From Bombus terrestris (taxonomy: Eukaryota; Arthropoda; Insecta; Hymenoptera; Apidae), in contig NC_063275.1 in assembly GCF_910591885.1 (NCBI RefSeq), positions 8,668,501-8,732,500 of the forward strand: a stretch of DNA of 64,000 bases. The letters are read 5' to 3'. The position numbers and the translations under genes are program-made. This document shows positions 52,330 to 64,000 of this stretch, one piece after another; the first letter of the stretch is position 1; each line of letters opens with the position of its first letter. Below the pieces are notes generated by a model. It worked only from the letters and a program-made list of their open reading frames with translations, was not told the origin of the DNA and ran no database searches.

Positions 52330-52467
52330 TCATTTACTACATGGCTTACTACATACAAAGGTCGTTCTATCTTCTTTGATTAATTTAATTGCTGCCTGTT
52401 GAATATAGACTGCAGGACTATGGTCATATAAACAAATCTGGACTCTCGTTAGGGGAAACCAATGTGT
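52330..52467 (-). CDS. Possible terminal exon of an unrecognised gene
   Basis: After a minus-strand acceptor (TTCTTCGGCTCAATAG) ending at 52468, 45 codons in phase 0 read a well-balanced protein, including HWFPLTRVQICLYDHSPAVY and QQAAIKLIKEDRTTF, and stop with TGA at 52330-52332. The segment is clearly more protein-like than its AT-rich surroundings. I do not recognise the family and did not find the preceding exon, which should lie at higher coordinates on the minus strand. A decayed exon is the alternative. Confidence 0.35.
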   Translation of the reverse strand, partial: THWFPLTRVQICLYDHSPAVYIQQAAIKLIKEDRTTFVCSKPCSK

Positions 52468-53262
52468 CTATTGAGCCGAAGAAATCATGAAAAGCATGAA
52501 AAGCAAGAAAAGATCTCGTTCTGCGACATTGACCATAGGTGAGAACTGATGAATGATCGTATGTACGATCGTATAAACGGGTCTCAACACCCACTAGGGA
52601 AAACTGTCCGAAAATTAATTCCTAAAAAACCAACATTGAAAACAATAAAGTTCTCGTTTTTGCAAGACAGACAAAGAGTGTCTCTATCTGACACTTATAG
52701 CATGTCACGCATGCGCAGAGCGAGAACTTTCTTGTTTTCCATGTTGATCTTTCATAATTAGTCACGATTGAATTTTCGGTCGGTTTTCTCTAGACTTTAG
52801 TACATGAACGTCGAGATCTGCTTACATGATCGTCTTTGAGACATTCATAGTATAATATATAATATATAATATGTACGTATCATGCATGCGTAGGACGATA
52901 CCTTTCCTTCCTCTCCATCTTGATCTTCTTCGACTCAAAAAACAGACGGTTTCGTCAATGTTTTCAGTATAGAAGTGTCCAGAACCAGAAGTTTATATTA
53001 CCGTGTGCAGGACGGAATCTTAATTAAAGCAGTGTTTATCCGTGACAGAAAATGTAGCATGTTAACAACCTATGCAACATTTTAAACGTTAACGCTATTC
53101 AATATAATATTTAACATTCGTATATATTACCCTATTTTTCTATATGATAGGAATATGTTATTTTAAGTTATATGAGACTAAGCAAAAAATTGTGAACCTA
53201 TTAAAATATATTGTAAAATATTAAGAAAAAAATAAGTAATGAAAGTAAACACATACAACAAT

Positions 53263-53301
53263 AACAGTACCCATACAACAGTACCCATACAACAGTACCC
53301 A
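53263..53301. repeat. Short tandem repeat, 14-bp unit, three copies
   Basis: The unit ACAGTACCCATACA is repeated, with the third copy incomplete at its end (ACAGTACCCAT). Confidence 0.85.
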
Positions 53302-53935
53302 TTTCATTGTGATTGGCTAGTGCGTTATATCTGTAACTACCTAGGTAGGTGATTTCCAGGAATTACTGACTGTCTTTCTTTCCGCGAATCGATCGTCTTT
53401 CAATGAATTTCGAATTGAAGTGAAAAGCAGTGAGTGCGAATAAGATATGTTAAAAACAGAACTACGGTGTGGCCACAACTAAATAATTTTTGTAGTAGAA
53501 TTGAATAAATGTTATTTTTCTTCTTTATATCTATCATATATTTATATACATCTACAAATTTTTAAACTATATATAAAGCAATAGATATTTTTTACATTTT
53601 CATTTACATTACATTTTCTTAGTTTAAGAAAAATAGACAAATTTATTAATAATTTTAGTAATAATTAAATTTAATTCACTTCGTTGTAATTTTTCTCATG
53701 AAATCGATAGAACTTTTCACTTTATAAATAACGTATAAATAAAGTATATAAAATTTAGATCTTTTTTTTTAGTTAGAAATAATACTTTAATACGTCGTTC
53801 AAAATGGTTAGGAAGTCTCATTATAAATATGAGAACATATTTATTAAAATGTAATATATAAAGAATCGTAAAATTATATTATAATCGTATATTTATATAA
53901 AAATATATAAATAATAAAATCGTTATCTATCAACT

Positions 53936-53973
53936 TATATATATACACACACACACACACATATATATATATT
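53936..53973. repeat. (TA)n(CA)n(TA)n microsatellite
   Basis: A CA run of about nine units is flanked by TA runs on both sides. Confidence 0.9.
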
Positions 53974-54689
53974 ATATACATTATACGTATATTACAGTAT
54001 ACGTGTATATATAGAATAATTGATTTAATTATTAAGCTTATTAATAATTTTAAATCACATTTCAATTTACATTTCAAATAAAAAATATGTTTTCTTCAAT
54101 AAATCAATCATTCAATTCAATTGTCTGTTTGAAATAGGTCATAAATTTTTAAAGTATTTATTAAATACACATGCATTATGTATGCACTTAGTATTGAACT
54201 TTTTGTACTATATATTACAATGAGCTTTTTTCGCATTATATAATACTGACTATGAACTAAAACGTGGTATCACATAAAACTTAAAGAAATTTCAGAAATA
54301 TTAATACTGCTTCAAATAAACCATTTTACCTCTCATTTTAATCTACTAAAAAACTTAGAAAGCTAACTTATTGAACTTCTAATTTCTTTTGAAATAAATT
54401 TTAAATTTTACAAAATATTTCTAAAGCAGTAATTTTTAATTAAAGTTTATCCAAACCTAAAAATAACATAGGAGAACAGGGATAAAATGAATAATAAATC
54501 TTAACCTTTGGGATATAAAGAATGGATCAATTTTGTAAGTTAAATTTGCATACCATTATTTTATTAAGTTATATGAACGGTCTTACTTTTCAAGGTACTT
54601 TAGTGATTATATATAGATAGGAAATTAAAATTAAATATTCCATAAAATATTCATGATAACAATGGTTCTTTAGGCTAGAATTAATCGAA

Positions 54690-55340
54690 TTGTTTGACTA
54701 AAAAACTATCGAAGGAAAAGTGCACTACACGATTCTCAAGATACTACGCCAATGGTATGCGTTCTTACAGTTTGATCGGCATGGTTGCCGCGGCACTCGT
54801 GAACAGATCGCGTCGCGCCGCAGGTAGAGTCAGTTTGATCCGCGAGCGGCATCGTTGCAGAGTCGAAAGGCTCTAAACGCGAACAATTTCATTTCAAATA
54901 TGCGCAAGATCGGTTCCCCAAATTTGGGTCAATGATCCAACCAGTAAACTGTCAATTCTTTTCTTAAATTTGAAATCAGTATAAAGTGATCGAGAAACCG
55001 ATTGACAGGAATATAATGTTGTCCGCGTTAAGGTGAACGAGAATCGTGATGAGCTTGGAGACGACGTTGATGCCTAATACGGCACCGATCGAGGTCGATA
55101 GATTCCAAGCGTTTTTCGAAATTCACGTCAGTGACGATTTGCCAACTGCATTCAGTGCATTCGTAATTGGTGTTTTGCTGTAGTCGTTCTAAAAACCTGT
55201 GCCGGTTAATTATCCGACTCGAGAGAAAGTCGATGGCTACTTTGCGTGCTTCGACCGGTCGACAGATACTTAACGCGGCGATTCTAACTTGGGTGAAACT
55301 TTTCAGCTGGTGTTTTCAACTTATGTGACGTTGTACTAAT
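54690..55340 (+). promoter_or_regulatory. GC-rich island, probable promoter or 5' UTR
   Basis: The region is distinctly richer in G, C and CpG than the rest of the window, for example GCGTCGCGCCGCAGGTAGAG at 54811-54830, which could include a splice donor (CAG|GTAGAG). It lies 0.5-1.1 kb upstream of the signal-peptide exon on the same strand. Short frames in it are not recognisable. A role as promoter and untranslated first exon is an inference from composition and position. Confidence 0.35.
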
Positions 55341-55827
55341 AAAATAAAAAATTTTGTTACTTTACATTAATTAAACTAAACAGATTCGAATTTGTAACTT
55401 AAATTTTATCACAGAAACGTGTGTGTATTGCGGGTACAGGTGAAAAGTTCGTAAAACATAAAAGAAATCAAGTGTAAAAATTGTTTCGAGATTTTCAAAG
55501 AAGGAAACCTTTGTTGTAAATAATCGAGGAATGCGTATTGCACGGATTTGCAATTGTTCCACATCATACCTAGTGATCGGCATCAGGTATGAAGAAATTG
55601 ACGGGTCATCGCAAAAAAGAATAACAACAAATGCGTTTGTATAAATGACAAATGCGTGTTTGTATAGACGCGATTGATCGTGCAACCATTTGATAAATGT
55701 CATCGAGGGAACTAACTATCGAAGTGTTTCGGTTTACCGTGGCTCGGTTCGAGCATATCGAACCATGTATCGGCGAGTTGAATGCGGTCCCGTTGACATT
55801 TCACGTATCGTAGACCAATGTAGCGCG

Positions 55828-55882
55828 ATGTTTGTCAGATTGACCATCGTTATTGCGGCGCTATGCCTGTGGAATGGAGTTG
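55828..55882 (+). CDS. Signal-peptide exon of a secreted or membrane protein (first coding exon)
   Basis: From ATG 55828 the frame encodes MFVRLTIVIAALCLWNGV, a short basic start followed by a hydrophobic core of about 13 residues, typical of a cleavable signal peptide. The exon then ends at a strong donor (GTTG|GTAAGAAA) in phase 1, the usual phase after signal-peptide exons of cell-surface genes. An in-frame ATG at 55765 would add 21 polar residues in front, which would spoil the signal, so the second start is preferred. The next exon is not in the window, so the intron exceeds 8 kb, as seen in neuronal receptors and adhesion proteins. The gene family cannot be named. Confidence 0.55.
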
Positions 55883-58800
55883 GTAAGAAATAACCTCTTC
55901 TACTCATTTTACGTAATTGATCGCGATGATATATTTTAATTAGTATAGGAGTTGCGTTGTGATTAGTAGACTGTGAATGGATATACTTTAAATATTTTAT
56001 TTGTTATTCCAGATTTGTTTTTCTAGATGTGTTTCATCTATTAAATATTATAACGAATTATCACATATTGGATATTTTACATATTTTTGCACCTTTAATT
56101 CTGTTACTCTCTTTTGAGTTATTTTTAATCCAATCGTATTTTTCTATCGCTAACAATTTCTTAAATTTAAGGAAAACATGAAATGATCGTTATTGATGTG
56201 TGTAAGTTTTCATTTTATGTTTTCGCCAGAGCTTTTATTAAAATATTAAACTTCTTTCTGTTTATGAAGACAATAACGTGATTCAAATACAATTTGAGAA
56301 TTGCAATAGGTAAACATCTAAGGTTAATGAAGTTTAACTAAAGTTCGATTATTTGGTCAATAATCAGAAAATAAATTTTATGGAAACTATTTAAAAAAAT
56401 GATCATAGTGCTCTAATAAAAACATTTGCTTCAATAGTTGGCAGGTTTTTAACAGTATAGATCATTCTGCATAATTATAATGATTGTATTCATTTGTTAT
56501 TAAATATGCAAAGCAAATGGAGGATGCTTAGATATTTTAGTGACATTAAAGCGAAGCATCATTGATCATTCGAAGTTTCGCAAACCATTTTATATACCAG
56601 TAATCTACGGTATTTAATCGTATTTGTGCTTTTTTAGCCACGCTCTTGTAGTCTGTACTTTCTAATATATCCCGGAGAAAGCGTCGAAAGACTTCATCCA
56701 ATGCACGCTTCAAACCAGCGCGAAATCAGAATGTAGAGGAATAAATTCAACGAACAAATGATATATATGTAGATGAATTAATTTGGCACTATTTCATTGT
56801 TAAAATGCAATAATAACATAATATTTAAATAATAAATGAAGATGAATATACGTCACAAGTAAATATAAAAAATTAATATTTATATTATATATAAACTGTT
56901 GTAAGAGTATAAAAAGATTAGTATATAAATAATTATTTAAAAACAGAATTAATTTAATTTACTTGACAAGAGAATTAAATTCTTTATTGGACTAGCTAGC
57001 TTCAGAGAGTTCCACACACATATTATATAGACAATATTGTTTTTATTTATTATATTACATAGTATACGTTATATACTATGCTATTTTTAAGGCAAGTATA
57101 ATATACAGGATAATATATATGCTTAAGGCATATGCTGCCATGTGTCCATTGGCAATAAATTCGTTACAGCTTTCAACTTATAATAGAAATTCTCATCTGT
57201 TATTCCGAGGAATATTGTGGCCTGAAACAGCATATTATAATGTGTGTCACAGAATATTGGTACGTTGTGAAATAATAAATATGAGTTGTCATCTTATGGT
57301 GATAACTGTGACAAACTTATCGTTGATGTTTATGACGATGTCTCATAAAAAGATGAAGCAAGTATTATTGACTTCGCTGAATTTAGTCAAAATGATTTTA
57401 CGCTATATATATTTAACTATAGATAAATTTTGAATTTCCGTGATTAATTTTGAACCGAATGTTTAGTTCTTTTTTTATTTTTTATATAAGTAGTTCAATT
57501 TTATTAATTTACAAATATTTTGTTCCAAGCGTTATCCTTTAAGATATTTATTTGTTTTATCATTGATACATTAGATTGATAATGTAAATGATATTTTTCA
57601 ATCCTATCGAAAGTTATATTCACGATATATGATTACGTTTGTTTGCCATTCTTCTTAATTTCTTTTTATTCTGTTTAATTTCTTTCCTTTCTTGCTTCAA
57701 CGTTAAATGAAAGTTCTGAAATACTTAAGTTTTCTTTCGTGTCTTGATTTTCGAGGAAATTTTCGAAAGTTTGTGGGCGTGTACGCGTGAAATTGCTTAG
57801 TGATTCTCCGAATCTTTTTGTATTTTATCTTATAAAAATGTAACTCTTCGTAACAAAAATAATAATAATAATAGTAAAAAGGGATGAAGTTTCTATATTA
57901 CCGTATAATAGTGATTCCTGGAAGATAAGCTTCTTTTTTAATTATCGAAACATTTAAAAAGTTTCGAAACTTTTTCTTTCTTAAACTCGAAATTCTTGAA
58001 GATAAATATTATGTCACCTTTTGAGTACGAGGACTGTAAAATTCTAAGATTAAAGTAAATTTCAAGACTTTCAAATATTTTTTAAAACTATTCCATTCCA
58101 AAGAGAAGAACCACTACGTTTTCTCTTACACTAGAAACCACATGTCATAATATTTTCTTTTCTAGTCATTTGTCGAAGCAAACTCTACGTCCTATTTTAT
58201 TTGATTCTCCTTAGTTTTAGCACAAAATATATTTCTTATATCATAAATGAATATATTAGAAATATTCCATTACAGATACGTTATTTGTTACGAAAATATA
58301 CAAATTCATATAAATTATGAACAGGTTTCGAAAGTAGTTTATCGAGAATGTGAGCCAATTGGAATGAAATGTAGAATCCTTCTCAAATACCAAAGAGTTA
58401 ATACATATCTAAATATTGAACCAAATTTACTTTTTCGGATAGTTTTGTAAAGAAGACATAATGCTAGCAATAATATAAATTGATAATAATATAGAATACA
58501 CATAGAGAACATAGAATAGGATTCTACCGAAAATAAACATATTTATCATTTAGTTAATTCATAATTGAATAAACAAAGTTTGATAGAATCTATATTTGAT
58601 ATAAACAATTTTATACGGATACTGAATTTTATTAAATTTATTTTATATGATAAATTTTATAGTAAGATTATAACGTAAGTTTATAAAGTAAATTTATAAA
58701 ATTTTATATTGACATTCAGTTTTTCTACATTTGTCTTGTATAATAAATTTTGCAGAAATGTATAAAATTTATTAACATTGATGTATCTAGACGTGAAAGA

Positions 58801-61800
58801 CTCATCATATTAAAAGATAAAATTTGTCATATCGATAGAACTTGTAATATACCAATTGCTTATATTTGGTCTGTAGTTGTTTATCCAGATACGCATTGCT
58901 TTATATAATAAATTTTGCAGCAAGGCATGAAATCTATTAAAAATTATTTATTCATGAAAGATCTAATATTGAAAGATAAGATTCTTCGTGTCGATAGAAT
59001 TTCTAATACTCTAACTGCATTCAGCATTGTATCTAGTCTCCAAGGTATTTAGCCAGGTGTACACGTTGCACCTACGCGACATTCCTTTCGTATAGCATTA
59101 AATTGCCGCCTTCGACAAGATTCTGCCTGTTATTCATCCTCCGAACGATTCCTTTCTCTTTGACATCGATATCACAAATAAAAAGGTGATCGTAAAAATC
59201 GCCATCGAGCGTGTCGATCGCGTTGCTGTACGGTTAAATAAGACAGAAAGGAGATTGGCAACGCGTGAAGCAGATTAATTTGAATGCGCAAACCCGTCAC
59301 GTCATGGAATCTAAGCCTATGATTTACAGATTTAAATACGGATTTTCCAACTACGACACGACGGCGAGTGTTGGTTAGCAATGTTGGATTCTCTTATGAA
59401 CCAGTCTGCACGAGTGATTTAGACTGGTGAAGGGTACAGGTGAAAGTTGCTTAAAACATTTATCCAATTTATCCTACTCATAGTTTGTTTTATCGCTTTG
59501 TTTCTTTCATTCGCTCTCGATCTTCCTCTATCTTTCTTTGAACATTAATTTTGGGCGTGAATTTTTTTATTGATTGTTATAGACATAGATTTTAAAAAGC
59601 AAGTCTTTTTAACACAGTCTTCTTTCTTAGAGCGTTAACTTTAAGCGCGAAAATTGGAAAATGAATTGTCTGTGATTATTAGAGACATACATTCTTAAAG
59701 AAAAATTTGTTTTCTCGGCGTTTTCTTTTTTTTTTCCATTTTTCTTTCTTCCCCTATAATCATGATTGTTATGTTTCATTAGAGTATTAATGTAATTTTA
59801 AAAAGTTTCATATAACGCACATAATACACGTTATTACACCCATAAAAATGTTATCGTATCTATAAGTGTTCGAGGACTTTCGTAAGCTACTGTGAATTAA
59901 ATTTAGTTTAATGTACAGTTATGTATAGTGTTTTAGTTATATGTAAGTTTAGTCTAGTTGAATGTTTCAAATTCGTTTAATAATCTTTAGTGTATATTTA
60001 ATGATGGTTGTATTGCTGTATTACGATATATAAAAAACTACTTATTCGATTGCTGTACTTTTAAACACGAACAAATAATCGTAATTAACAGGAAGCTGTA
60101 GAATTCAATAGATGGATTATCGTTTAATGGCATGTTAAGTTATGTTTTGATCGTTTATGTGCTTATATGAAATAAAGTAAACAACAGTTAAACAACTAAT
60201 GAATTTAAAAAATTAGTAGAGGTGTAATCATAGGAAATAGATAAATAAAATTTGAAGTATAAACAATATCAAATTGGAAAATAGGAAAAGATGGATAGAC
60301 GAAGATTTATTTATGGTATAAAAACACATTAAAAGAATGCTTATAATAATGTTCATTACTGTAAAAAGTAACGGCGATTGGTTCGACTATACAATAGAGC
60401 AACGGCATCCATATAATGAAAGGAGAAACGTGTCAAAGTTGTATAAATTAAGAATTTGTGCTCTGGCCCGTAATTACAAAAGTGAATTATCAAGGGAGTG
60501 GAATTCTCACGAAATTGTTTTTGGTGTAGCGAACGGTAATTTCAAGTTTATCCTATATTTGTGAATATCTTTTTAGTTTCCTGTAATACGAATAATTGGT
60601 ATTTCTAAAAAATATATACCGATGAACATTCTGTTTATTCAGAAATTTTTATTGTATATTGTTTAAAAACTATAAAATACTAACGAAAAAGATACAGGTT
60701 CTTGTTTAATTTTCTCATGATTTATAAAAATTGTATCAACTTATAATGTGTTAAAATTATTACTGAATGTTTTCTTTAATGTTTCTTGATTGTTTCTTCT
60801 TTAATGTTTCTTAACAAGTCAAAAAATTGCAGTTTTTTGCAAGTATATTTATGTCTTGCAACAAGTGTCTATTAATTCTAAAAAAGAGACAACAAATATC
60901 GCTTAACTTAGTTTCATATTGCTAATATGATATTATTATTAGTAACATTCAGTTTGACGTATTTCTATTATAAAATAGATATTTCATTACTAATTAAGAG
61001 ACTCAGTGAATGAAAGATACATATAAAATAATTTTGCATTTGAAGAAACTATAAGTAAAATTAGATTTTAGATTAGATTTTAGAAGTAGATCATATTATT
61101 AGTCGAAAGGGTTTGCTAATTCATAACAATATCGTTTAGACAAATGTACAGTTATGTATAAGTATATTACGTACGTTACATACATAAGTAATCGTCTACT
61201 TATTTTATTTATAGGAAAAGAATTGTTCTATTATATCAAGCCTTCCTATTGAATTTTACTTCGCTTTATTAGAATCGTATTCGAATATATTGCAGTATTT
61301 ACGTTCATACTGTCACAATTATCCGCATACTGTACAAAATCGTTTAAAAAGATATTTGTTTAACTTTGATAAGATGTAATTTTGCCACATGATTATAGGT
61401 AAAAAAGAATAACAATATACCACAAAACAATGAAACCATAAGAACATTGTAGTTATATATAATTAAACATTATGATAATCAAACTAATATGTAATAATAA
61501 AATCGATGTACATGTTTATCAAAGATTATGGAATTACTTTGCTATTTCAACAAATCCGTATCTATCGAGCTATTAGAATTTCATTGATTGTTTAATTTCC
61601 AAACTATGAATTAGATAAAAAATGTTTTTCTCAGCTGATACATATTTAAAATCAGTGAGTAGATCGACGTTATCGTGGAGAAAGAAATATATTGATTATT
61701 ATTATTAAATATTTTCTTCTAATAGATAATATATGTTTATAGTCTGTTAACTAGGTAATAAAATAATAAATATTGCTCTTACGTATTTACTTATTAATTT

Positions 61801-64000
61801 ATACATTTTGATAAAATTTATATACTAATGCTACAAATCCGTCGAAAATTTGTAAAGAATAATTTCTTTTCTCGTTTATTAGTTAAAGAAAAAGAAGCTT
61901 AAAACTCAATGTTAGCACTGAAATTCTCCAAAAATCAATCTCGTTATCTAAAACGAAATCCAATGTTTCCGAACAGAGTTAAATAGAAAGTCGTCGTCGC
62001 AACTTGTGAAAGAGACTTGCACCTAGAATTCTTTTAACCCACTCTTTCGTGAGACTGAGGTTGAAGGTACATACTATGTATGTACTTATGCCCGTGAAAG
62101 AAAGAACAGCTACTTAGTCGATAACCGATAACAGTTGCGACATGATTGCCAAGATGCACGACTCGAGGTAGTCGAAGAATGCAAAGAGATCGTCGGATAA
62201 ACGTGCGGCTATCCAATTTACACGTTCCGAGTTTGCGTTAATAGATAGACGAATAAAGAGTGTCCCAACATGTAACAGCCAAGCTTTGTCCTATAACCAA
62301 GCAAAAATGTTATACAAATGTAGATCATTTAAAGTTTTATTAACAAGGTATAGTAAAAATACGAAATACAAAGAGAACGGATTTTTAAATTGAGTATAGA
62401 AATTCTTCCATTTCCGATTTATGTAACAAACTTTTGTAATTTATCTCGACATGGAATATTCGTAGAAAAATGAAAACTTATTTTATTTATGCTTTGAAAT
62501 AATGTTTACATAATTTTTACACCTTAAGTTACTCCTTCATTATTAATGGAGCAATGAACTAATCGATTTTTTATATGAGTTTATCACACGTGTTAAAATA
62601 CTTTGATATGGAGGTGGTTCATGGAAGTATTGAAACACTTGTAGAAATTTTTTATGAATATGCAAAATTTTTTGAGATTATATTAATAAAATGTGAAACA
62701 AATCTGAAAATGTATATACTAAAAGAGATAGGATACTTAATGTAAGTAGCTTAATATTCTATAAGACCGTCTTTAACATTTATTAACATTTATTTATTAT
62801 GTTTAATCCATGCCTCATACCTACTAATCGTTTACTAATTATATGTTTCCAATAAACATTCTGTTGCTCTACATTTTCATATTAGTTTCAAATTTTATTA
62901 ATATAATCATGGCAGTTGTGCCTCATTATTAAAGCTTTCCTATACTCGTATAGTCTCGTAAGTCGCTGTATGTCTTTGCAGTATAGGATATTCTTGACGC
63001 GATTTTATGACGTATGGCAACGGTGCTCTTCGTTAAAAGAACGCGTTAGGAAAGTTTATTTCGCTTGCTCCGTAGAGGCGTGCGTTCTTTCTCATCGTAT
63101 ACTTCGCACGCTTGCCTACCTTTCTTCATTGTTGCTTTGAACTGCACGTGTTTCCTGTTTAGATGTTCCTTACAGCTTCAGAGACATTTTTCTGTCTCCC
63201 GATTTCTTTCCTGTTTTCGTTTGTTCTACTTGTTCATATTCTTCTCTATCACGTACGTACATGTTGCTTAAGATTCTCTTTGTTCGACAAAAAGATAATT
63301 GGAATTCATTTTTTTTGTGAATTGTTCTGTAAAAAACGTCGTGTTAAAGTATAGAAAAGTAAGAATGAATGTTAATATTTGTTTTTTTATCAGTTATTCA
63401 TAGTAGAAACGCATTCCAGAATTGGTTTCTGTAAAAAACATATAACGCATTAAATAGAGATCGGTTTTATCGGAAATAAATACATTTATCGTTTAGTTAA
63501 TAATTTATTTAAGATACGATCTGAATAGAATCGGAGTTTGGATTAGATTTATAATATATCTGTATGACTTAAGTATGTATAGATATTGTTATTCTGTTTG
63601 AATAAAATATCATTTTGTATAAATAATTTTGTAGTTTAATTAGTACTTTCAATTGTAATTCTTATGATCGTATCGATGTATTACAAAAAGAGTAACAAAA
63701 AAACAATAAGTTTTATTTACGTATTATAATCAAATGATCAAAAATGATCATTTTCTCAGCTAAATGCATGTAAGGAATAGGATTGCTTTAAACGTGCATT
63801 ATGTGATACTATAAGTACCTATTTTATATTCTTAAAAAGTTTATAATGTACTCTAAGGATATTAAATATTATCACAGTCATATTTTTTAAAATACATAGT
63901 AGAAAATAATCCTTTATTCTGCAAAGGTTCATTTAGAAAAAGTTTTCTTCAATTTTATTTTATTATAAGAAAAGGAATATTGCTAGAAATTTGTATAAAT
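55883..64000 (+). other. Probable first intron of the signal-peptide gene
   Basis: No exon I can support lies here. Features noted are a short protein-like but interrupted frame at 57280-57425, a degenerate tandem duplication at 58729-59020, a related repeat pair at about 58490-58640 and 63440-63600, and GC-richer patches at 59050-59440, 61980-62260 and 62930-63270, which could be enhancers. Plus-strand frames such as 60337-60564 are not recognisable. Confidence 0.4.
58729..59020. repeat. Degenerate tandem duplication, about 165-bp period
   Basis: TATAATAAATTTTGCAG occurs at about 58739 and 58904, followed in both cases by AAA.TTATTAA, GAAAGA, a ATTAAAAGATAA or ATTGAAAGATAA block and TCGATAGAA.TT.TAATA. 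The copies are diverged but collinear. Confidence 0.65.

Larger units (their letters stand above)
52468..54690. other. Stretch with duplicated GC-richer patches and simple repeats
   Basis: No supported gene. Two diverged patches at about 52705-52745 and 52878-52925 share GCATGCG, CTTTC and TCCAT.TTGATCTT words in the same order. A 14-bp unit (ACAGTACCCATACA) occurs three times in tandem at 53263-53301. A mixed CA/TA microsatellite lies at 53936-53973. The CpG-containing patches could be promoter elements. Confidence 0.4.

Noticed and set aside
60337..60564. Plus-strand 75-residue frame
   Set aside because: Composition is slightly protein-like but there is no homology that I recognise and no exon borders, so it is left unannotated.
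1..64000. CRISPR array or bacterial operon
   Set aside because: No regularly spaced repeats with unique spacers, no ribosome-binding sites and no long intronless genes; the genes present have spliceosomal introns.

Overview
This 64 kb window is AT-rich eukaryotic DNA from an insect, most likely a hymenopteran and probably bee-like. The reasons are short GT-AG introns inside compact genes, insect-type remnants of mariner, piggyBac and Jockey-type non-LTR elements, a nuclear tRNA with internal Pol III boxes, and clear animal orthologues (a synaptotagmin-like Bitesize protein, LRMDA, and XLF/NHEJ1). The order-level call is an inference from style and repeats, not from a search.

Layout. About 1-28.8 kb is gene-poor. 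It holds fragments of DNA transposons (a long-TIR element near 3.4-3.9 kb, an internally deleted mariner at 13.85-14.07 kb), a 575-bp direct repeat (17.1 and 21.5 kb), tandem duplications, AT satellites and a 5'-truncated Jockey-like retroposon at 26.9-27.3 kb. Two short possible terminal exons lie on the minus strand at 28.85 and 29.55 kb. The 3' portion of bitesize (eight coding exons, phase-consistent, 624 codons) runs on the plus strand from 30.1 to 37.96 kb. LRMDA (four exons, 248 aa) is convergent to it on the minus strand, 40.35-45.89 kb. A tRNA-Pro(AGG) gene starts 125 bp beyond the LRMDA start codon in divergent orientation. Three minus-strand units follow: a small two-exon open frame encoding a piggyBac-type cysteine-rich domain (46.97-47.31 kb), NHEJ1/XLF (four exons, 302 aa, 47.78-48.97 kb), and an unrecognised five-exon gene (459 aa, 49.48-51.51 kb). 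From 52 to 64 kb there is one probable signal-peptide exon on the plus strand (ends 55882), followed by more than 8 kb that is probably its first intron.

The recognised genes act in membrane trafficking and cortical organisation (bitesize), Rab32-linked organelle trafficking (LRMDA) and DNA double-strand-break repair (NHEJ1). All exon joins given here were checked for reading phase by hand and keep one open frame; none was confirmed with transcripts. I found no CRISPR array, prokaryotic operon or intact autonomous transposon.
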